From Sphaerolaimus hirsutus (taxonomy: Eukaryota; Nematoda; Chromadorea; Monhysterida; Sphaerolaimidae), in contig OZ038457.1 of NCBI GenBank assembly GCA_964036195.1, positions 18,131,147 through 18,195,146 of the forward strand: a stretch of DNA of 64,000 nucleotides, given 5' to 3'. The notes beneath the pieces were generated by a model. It saw only the letters and a list, made by a program, of their open reading frames with translations. It had not been told where the DNA came from and did no database searches. Below are positions 58,249 to 64,000 of the stretch, piece after piece. The translations under genes were made by a program, and so were the position numbers. Positions within the stretch are counted from its first letter, which is position 1. Each line of letters starts with the position of its first letter.

Positions 58249-59247
58249 CCGTAGTTCTTCTAATAGAAGAGCGCCGTTCTATTTTTTTCGTCAACTTTTT
58301 TACCTGCCGTTCTATTGGAGGCCGTCGTTCTATTTTTTCACACATTTCTCACTAAACATAGCCTTTTTTTGGTGAAGCTTCAGCAATATTTTAATATCAG
58401 AGCTAGGGTTGGAAAAAAAACGTTTTTTTTATACTGTTTTTTTAATAAAAAAAAAACGTTTTTTTTTAATAAAAAAAACGTTGTTTTTTTAAGCTCCCAG
58501 ATATGACCTTGTGTCAACATATATAGGTATATCAGACAGTGGCAATACTCTGTGATGTGATATATGACCATATAATGTCTGTGGAGCCATGGGATAGCAT
58601 TATAAGTGGTGATTTGTGTCAAAAATATCCATTTTTCGTGAACATATCGTTCGTATATCGCCTTATAGTCAAATGTTCGTGACTTCAGGTAAAGTTTGGC
58701 ACGGAATAGTGATCAAACAAGGTTATAAAAGGAGGTTGTTACTTTGGGAGTAAAGTTACACACTGTGGAGGTACATGGAAGCACATTACCTCAATATTAT
58801 ATACTACAGCAACATATGACGGCTTATTAACCCATGGGAGCACATAGAAATGGATACTTTGATACTAAAAATGCCACAAAACCAATGAAAACAACCACCA
58901 ATGTCAATTTGTGTGTGAAATTGCGCGCTTGCGCGCAAAAATTTTGCAAAATACCCAGTGCTTAGTACTAAAACTTTCGGCCGATGTTTTTTAAAAAAAA
59001 CAACATTTCGGGCGTCATGTTAAAAAAAACGTTTAAAAAAAAACATCGGCCAACCCTAATCAGAGCATCAATTTGACATGTAATATCTATTTTAATGCTT
59101 AGAACGTTCTCTCCATTCATATTTTACTTAACTTTCGTATTTTGGCACACTCCCAACACAATTTCTACCTGCTGTTCAATTGCAGGTGCCGTTCAATTGG
59201 AGGTGCCGTTCTATTGGAGGTATGCCGTTCTATTAGAAGAAATACGG
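58249..59247. mobile_element. TA-flanked MITE with TTCTTCTAATAGAA ends, carrying a nested hAT-like MITE
   Basis: CCGTAGTTCTTCTAATAGAA and TTCTATTAGAAGAAATACGG are inverted ends bordered by TA. The arms repeat GCCGTTCTATTGGAGG. It is interrupted by the element at 58404-59058. Confidence 0.78.
58404..59058 (+). mobile_element. hAT-like MITE, AACGTTT-arm family, copy e (nested)
   Basis: 655 bases, TAGGGTTGG..CCAACCCTA, perfect TSD ATCAGAGC (58396-58403 and 59059-59066). It is very similar to 23564-24214, including the GCGCGCTTGCGCGCAA core motif. Confidence 0.93.
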
Positions 59248-59423
59248 TAACTAATGTTCACAGATGTTTTGTGCTAAAGGCAAATGGCGCAGCAGCTAAA
59301 TAGCCCCAGTGTTTTTTTCTTCACTGTGCTCGGGATAAGGACGCCACTTTTGAAACCCTTTTTCAAGAATAATTGAGCCAAATTGAGCCTCAGCACATTG
59401 CCTAAGAGTGGAAACCGGAACTA

Positions 59424-59876
59424 CCGTATTTCCTCGAAATACCCCCCCCCTTGAAATACCCCCCCCCTCGTTTGACCCCCCCCCTCTCGAGACCACTATG
59501 AAACAATCACCCCCCCCCTCGAAATACCCCCCCCCCAAATTGAGTGTAAAGGGAACGTACATGACAATAACTGTAGTTTGTGTTCCGTGTACTGCAGAAC
59601 ACACGTTAAAACAATGTCGGTGTCACGTTAGAACAGTGTACATACCATCTACATACTAATATTAGTCTACAGAACCTTATAAATGGCGGTTTTTGTTGCA
59701 TTTTTCGACGTCTGCGTACGTTTCAGACGACAATTTCGTACTTGGTTTTCAAAAATTTTCTTGTGAAACAATAACCCCCCCCCTCGAAATACCCCCCCCC
59801 CCTCGTTTAACCCCCCCCCTCTCGGGACCACTATGAAACAATCACCCCCCGGGGGGGGTATTTCGAGGAAATACGG
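59424..59876. mobile_element. TA-flanked MITE with TTTCCTCGAAATACCCCC arms
   Basis: CCGTATTTCCTCGAAATACC and GGTATTTCGAGGAAATACGG are perfect inverted ends with TA borders. The arms alternate C runs with TCGAAATA and TCGTTTGACC. A related decayed element is at 63005-63394. Confidence 0.8.
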
Positions 59877-59986
59877 TATACTTCCCGATATTCCCTGCAT
59901 ATTCCTTGCACTGATAGAGCCCACTCTTCAAATGTCCATTACACAGTACTTAATAGTACATATTTAAATAGACAGATCAGGGGCCA

Positions 59987-60380
59987 GTTCCGCAAGTGGT
60001 AGAGTAAAAAGGAAAACTTGAGCCTTCACTCTTCACTGTACTCTTTACTTTACGTTTTACTCTACTATTTACTTTATACTCTTCTCTTTACTTTTCCACT
60101 TGTGGAACCAGCACCAGGGAGCAGTCCTAAGGTGTCAACTGTGTATCCCAATCGAATGTTTTTTTTGTATCCAGATCTTATGCTTTTGCATCCAAATATT
60201 ATCAAACATTATATTGGCTACAAAAACATAAGATCCGGATACAAAAAAACGGATTTGGATATAGACTGCCCCCTGGTGTTGGTCCCTCAAGTGGAAAAGT
60301 AAAGAGTAGAATAAAAAGTAAAGAGAAGGGTAAACTGAAGAGTTAAGTTGTTTTCTACTCTACCACTAGCGGAACTGGCC
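59987..60380. mobile_element. Cluster of CCAGTTCCGCAAGTGG foldbacks around a GTATCC foldback
   Basis: 59987-60118 and 60262-60380 are foldbacks ending CAGTTCCGCAAGTGG or its complement, with AAAGTAAAGAGTA arms. Between them (60118-60263) lies an inverted repeat of TTTTGTATCCAGATCTTATG against CATAAGATCCGGATACAAAA, like that at 1255-1425. Confidence 0.6.
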
Positions 60381-60554
60381 ACTGTACTTCCATGAGCATA
60401 AATTGAAGTAGTAATACTTTCAATACACTGAGACCAAATGCCAGAAAAAATGTGAACTGTCTTATTTTATGTTTTGAATTTCAATAAAGCAGAACTGATA
60501 TTTTTGTGAGAAACACTGGAAACCACTAAGGGCTTGAAAATAGAAATTATACTC

Positions 60555-60800
60555 GGCGTACATGATACTCTGCCGTCGCACTGATTTATGTCTCGTGTTG
60601 GAAGCGTGCCAATGATTGTTAAGTAATGCGATTTCCGTAAAAAGATGAAAAAATTCATCGATGTGAATATGTTAATGAATAACATTATAACAACAATCAA
60701 TTTTGTCATCTTTTTATGAAACTCGCACGCGCTAACCATCGTTGGCACACTTCCAGCGGGAACCACGCGTGCAGGGTGTAAAGTAACCGGAGTATACTGC
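60555..60800. mobile_element. Foldback element, TTGGAAGCGTGCCAA family
   Basis: GTGTTGGAAGCGTGCCAATG faces CGTTGGCACACTTCCAGCGG; outer ACTCGGCGTACATGATACT and AGTAACCGGAGTATAC segments are partly paired. Relative of 34555-34800. Confidence 0.6.
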
Positions 60801-61040
60801 AAACATTACAGTGAAATAAAACCAGGACATGAAAAACCTCTAATTGAATCAGTCTACATAAACTGGGGAACTAATCTTTGTGTCAATAAAAGAATTTCAA
60901 TGCATCAAAATGTAAAATGATCCAGTGATGAATTTTCATGAAGAATGGAAGCAAACCACATGGTCGAATTCAAAGTAAATGGTTTCAAAGCATGTATTTC
61001 TAAACATAAATAGTTTTTCTATACCGCATGCACTTGCAGA

Positions 61041-61487
61041 GGTGTTGAAAGTACTGAACTTTTTTCAAAGTAAATGTAAAGTATTTGTGTTTTACTCACG
61101 GCTGAGTACAAAAAACGCATACCTAGTAAAACAACGTGAATTAGGGGTAAGATCTCAGCAAAACATGGATCATATACGCTGATTTTTGGACACGATGAAG
61201 ATAATCGTTGCTACTTGGTTCATTAAAAATTTCAGGGTCATACTTTTATTCTTTAGTGGTGTTTGTCCTAATCTACTTAATTTTATGGCGGAATCAAATT
61301 TTTCGTTTCCTCGCTATTTTCCATTATGCGTCAAATGCCTCTTAAAAAATATGTTTTCTGTCTTTGTGTAGTTTCAAAAAGTGTGTGTGAAGATGAGTAC
61401 AGGTATTTTTTGGAGGAAATTTAAACATATTTACTCAGTACTCAGGTATACATATTATTGAGTAAACGTAAATACGTTTTAACAACT
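61041..61487. mobile_element. MITE-like element, AGTTGTTAAAACGTATTTACG end
   Basis: The right end ACGTAAATACGTTTTAACAACT matches the termini near 10775 and 35001. The left end AGGTGTTGAAAGTACTGAAC is weaker. TACTCRG-type words lie near both ends. No TSD. Confidence 0.4.
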
Positions 61488-62010
61488 ATGCTCATTTGAA
61501 TAATCAATAACGTTACCCGTTACCTGCCATATACTGTATTTATTTATGAATACTGGATAATAAGCTGAAACACGGGATATTTGGTGTTGCAATTATCAAA
61601 TTTGAGGGAAAAGAGGTTTGGGAAAAAATTCTTGTTGAATTAGGTGATTTTGTCATATATTTTTGCGGGGAGCGGCTATTCAAATGGGATAATTTATTAA
61701 ACTGTTTATGGTAGCACTTGCACGGATGCATTTCCATCAGTATAAAGATTATAAGATATAATACATGTAAAATGAATATATTTCAGATAACCCACCTTAT
61801 GAAGGCTGTATTTTTTGACGCGAACATTTCTGGGTGTCGACGGCGGGTGTCGTATTCCCACATTTTAGATAAGTTCATATTTCAGTTTCAGACATGTTTA
61901 TATCTTTGGATGCACTATCTATCTGTGATCTGTAATCTGTTTAACACACTACACTGATCGGGCTGAACAAACAAACTTGAAAATAACGCCAAAAGTGTGC
62001 ACCATTGTCC
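61488..62010. other. Intergenic, nothing identified
   Basis: AT-rich sequence with short frames; no element termini or gene signatures seen. Confidence 0.35.
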
Positions 62011-62950
62011 CTACACACACTAGTTTTCACCGTGACTGATGTGAAAACTGAAATGGCGACATGGAGACATTCAGCCTACTCTTATTGTATGCTATATGTG
62101 TTGTAAACAGCGTTCGGATCAAGTCCGGCAGTCACTTTTTGAACGGACATCTGACGCTACAACTCACGCTATGGGGGGTCTTAAGAGCTGAAATTTGGGA
62201 GGAATATAGCCAAGTTTCCCCCCCTACTATATACCAACGCAGATGCGACGGCGTCCCGTTTTAGTGTGGGTCGCCGTATATGCAACAAAAAATTGTGCGG
62301 TTTTCGCTGTCCGGATCAAGTCCGGCACCCACTGGTTCTTCACCACTTTGGGTGCCGTAACTCAAGATACACGAACAGGATAAGTCTAAAACTTGGGGGG
62401 ATTAACGGCGACATCCACCGCTTACTGTACACAGGATGGCGAGCGCCACTGACACACAATAAGTGCCGCTCGCCATCCTGTGTACAGTAAGCGGTGGATG
62501 TCGCCTTAGTCCTCCCAAGCCTTCGACTCATCCTGTTTGTGTATCTGGAGTTACGGCACCCAAAGTGGTGAAGAACCAGTGGGTGCCGGACTTGATCCGG
62601 ACAGCGAAAACCGCACAATTTTTTTTGCATATACAGCGACCCACACTAAAACGGGTCGCCGTCGCATCTGCGTTGGTATATAGTAGGGGGGGAATGTCGG
62701 CTATATTCACCCCAAATTTAAGCTCTTAACTCTCCCCATAGCGTGAGTTGTAGCGTCAGAAGTCCGTTCAAAAAGTGACTGCCAGACTTGATCCGAACGC
62801 TGTTTAGTTTTGAAATTTTCAAATTTAAACTTTTATTAATTAAAATTCTAATTTCAATAAAATCAAATCATTCACCCGTCTTCATTAATTTGCATTTGAA
62901 AAAAATTAAGTTTTCCCACGAAGTCACGGTGAAAACTAGTGTGTGTGGGC
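62011..62950. mobile_element. CACACTAGTTTTCACCGTGAC MITE interrupted by a palindrome
   Basis: The outer ends CACACTAGTTTTCACCGTG and CACGGTGAAAACTAGTGTG and the flanking core match the uninterrupted element at 10253-10490 in reverse orientation. The interruption begins after GCTATATGTGTT and ends before TTTTGAAATTTTC. Confidence 0.78.
62108..62812. mobile_element. ~700-bp foldback element, GATCAAGTCCGGC family
   Basis: The arms of roughly 340 bases run from AACAGCGTTCGGATCAAG to its reverse complement CTTGATCCGAACGCTGTT and include GACGCTACAACTCACGCTAT and TGTACACAGGATGGCGAGCG pairs. The turn is near 62450-62465. No transposase frame was recognised; frames in the two arms mirror each other. 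Confidence 0.85.
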
Positions 62951-63004
62951 ACAATTGCTCCCACACTGAGCGCAATGTGATGAGATGAGAAAATATGTAT
63001 ACTG

Positions 63005-63394
63005 TATTCCGGTGGAATATGGTTCCGTTTTCCTCGAAATACCCCCCCCCCCCTCCCAATTGAGTGTAAAGAGAATGTTAATGACAAAACCTGCGGTTTG
63101 TGATTTGGGCAATGCAAAACACACGTTAAAAACAATGAACTGTTACGTTAGAACAGTGTTTATGCAATCTACATACTTATATACCTAAGTCCATAGACTC
63201 CTATATCTAGCGGTTATTGTTGCATTTTTCTAGGTCTGCGTACGTTACAGACGTCAATTTAGTACTGGAATTTTGAAAAAATTCTGGCGAAATAATAAGC
63301 CCCCCCCCCCTCGAAATACCCCCCTCGTTTAACCCCCTCCAAAATTCTCACTCTGAAACAGTCACCCCTGGGGGGTATTTCCAGGAAATACGGT
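63005..63394. mobile_element. Decayed TTTCCTCGAAATACCCCC-type MITE
   Basis: CCGTTTTCCTCGAAATACCC at the left and GGGTATTTCCAGGAAATACGG at the right, with interior homology to 59424-59876 (GTACGTTACAGACGTCAATT, ACACACGTTAAAA). Confidence 0.65.
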
Positions 63395-63536
63395 CGATTG
63401 AATCCGGTGATATACTGTATTCCGGTGGAATATGGCCAGTGGACAATAGGCGAAATGCATAATGTGCATTTTGTATTGAATTTCTTTGGTGCTCTTTTTT
63501 AAATTTATTTAATTTGTTTGGAGAAGATTGAATGTG

Positions 63537-63845
63537 CCTGCGCACACTAGTTTTCACACAAAATTTCGAAAACTCACAAATCAGCTTGGAACACATTTGA
63601 GTTATCTACAATGAGGCGGCTGTCAATTACCTACAGTTGATTGAGATCAAAAATGAATCATTGTGGAAAACTCAAACACGTTCTCAAACATGAGTTTTCG
63701 AACATGAGTTCTCAAACATGAGTTTTCGAACATGAGTTCTCAAACATGAGTTTTCGAACATGAGTTCTCAAACATGAGTTTTCGAACATGAGTTCTCAAA
63801 CATGAGTTTTCGAAATTTTATGTGAAACTTGTGTGCGCAGGGCCA
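63537..63845. mobile_element. GCGCACACTAGTTTTCAC MITE with internal 14-bp tandem repeat
   Basis: GCGCACACTAGTTTTCACAC and TGTGAAACTTGTGTGCGC are the ends. From about 63686 to 63808 the units GAGTTTTCGAACAT and GAGTTCTCAAACAT alternate four to five times, an expansion absent from relatives at 31507 and 35474. Confidence 0.75.
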
Positions 63846-64000
63846 ATGGAAAGCGTACCTACGGCAGTGGACAAGAATTAGATGCCGGGGCACAGAATGT
63901 GAATCTGTTTCTGAATTAAATGGATACTGATTTCATTAAATTATTTGTCTGAAAAACACATGTTGTTGTTTTTTAAATTTCATCCACTAAAATAATTGAG

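Noticed and set aside
59440-59850. Regularly spaced poly-C blocks considered as a CRISPR-like array
   Set aside because: They are inverted MITE arms with TA-bordered ends in a eukaryotic genome; there are no uniform spacers.
1-64000. tRNA, rRNA and spliced-leader genes
   Set aside because: No T-loop-like GGTTCRANNCC in a cloverleaf context and no rRNA motif was recognised by eye; a tRNAscan-type search would be decisive.

Overview
This is a eukaryotic, repeat-dominated window. It has spliced genes with GT/AG introns (one only 59 nt), long AT-rich noncoding stretches, G/C homopolymers and many short inverted-repeat DNA transposons; no bacterial gene layout is visible. A seven-transmembrane receptor resembling nematode serpentine chemoreceptors (INRF after TM3, E..LLWQ at TM6, NP..FY..NP..R at TM7) suggests an invertebrate, most likely a nematode. 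That assignment is inference.

Layout: 1-4154 is repeated without visible change at 11027-15180, and the first copy ends exactly at a 200-N gap, so this may be an assembly artefact. 4355-11026 holds a TTTACGC-type repeat, a GC-rich region with a ~130-bp tandem repeat, a perfect-TSD transposon, a 1.37-kb palindrome and palindromic short elements. 15181-23149 is intergenic with several hAT-like MITEs. 23150-39148 and 39149-56805 are two units of a ~16-kb tandem duplication; the second is longer because it gained a 1,070-bp inverted insertion and a 609-bp transposon. 56806-64000 is almost entirely nested transposons and foldback elements.

Only two genes are recognised, each present once per tandem unit. 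One is the 5' part (five exons, about 276 residues) of mitochondrial trans-2-enoyl-CoA reductase on the + strand. The other is a two-exon GPCR gene (338 residues) on the - strand. They are convergent neighbours with no evident functional link. The 3' exons of the reductase are not seen after either copy.

The most striking content is a set of non-autonomous hAT-like elements, many with readable 8-bp target-site duplications (TSDs). They have short terminal inverted repeats (TAGGGTT.., TAGTGATG.., CAGGGG..) followed by arms of a family-specific simple repeat in inverted orientation (AACGTTT, ACCCG, GGGATC, GGGACC, GGCACC, GGCGC, TACCG, TTTTA) around an AT-rich core. Two families share a core but carry different arms. 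One member served as the homology site for an ectopic templated insertion, and one is cut by the tandem-duplication breakpoint. No transposase, tRNA, rRNA or CRISPR array was recognised.
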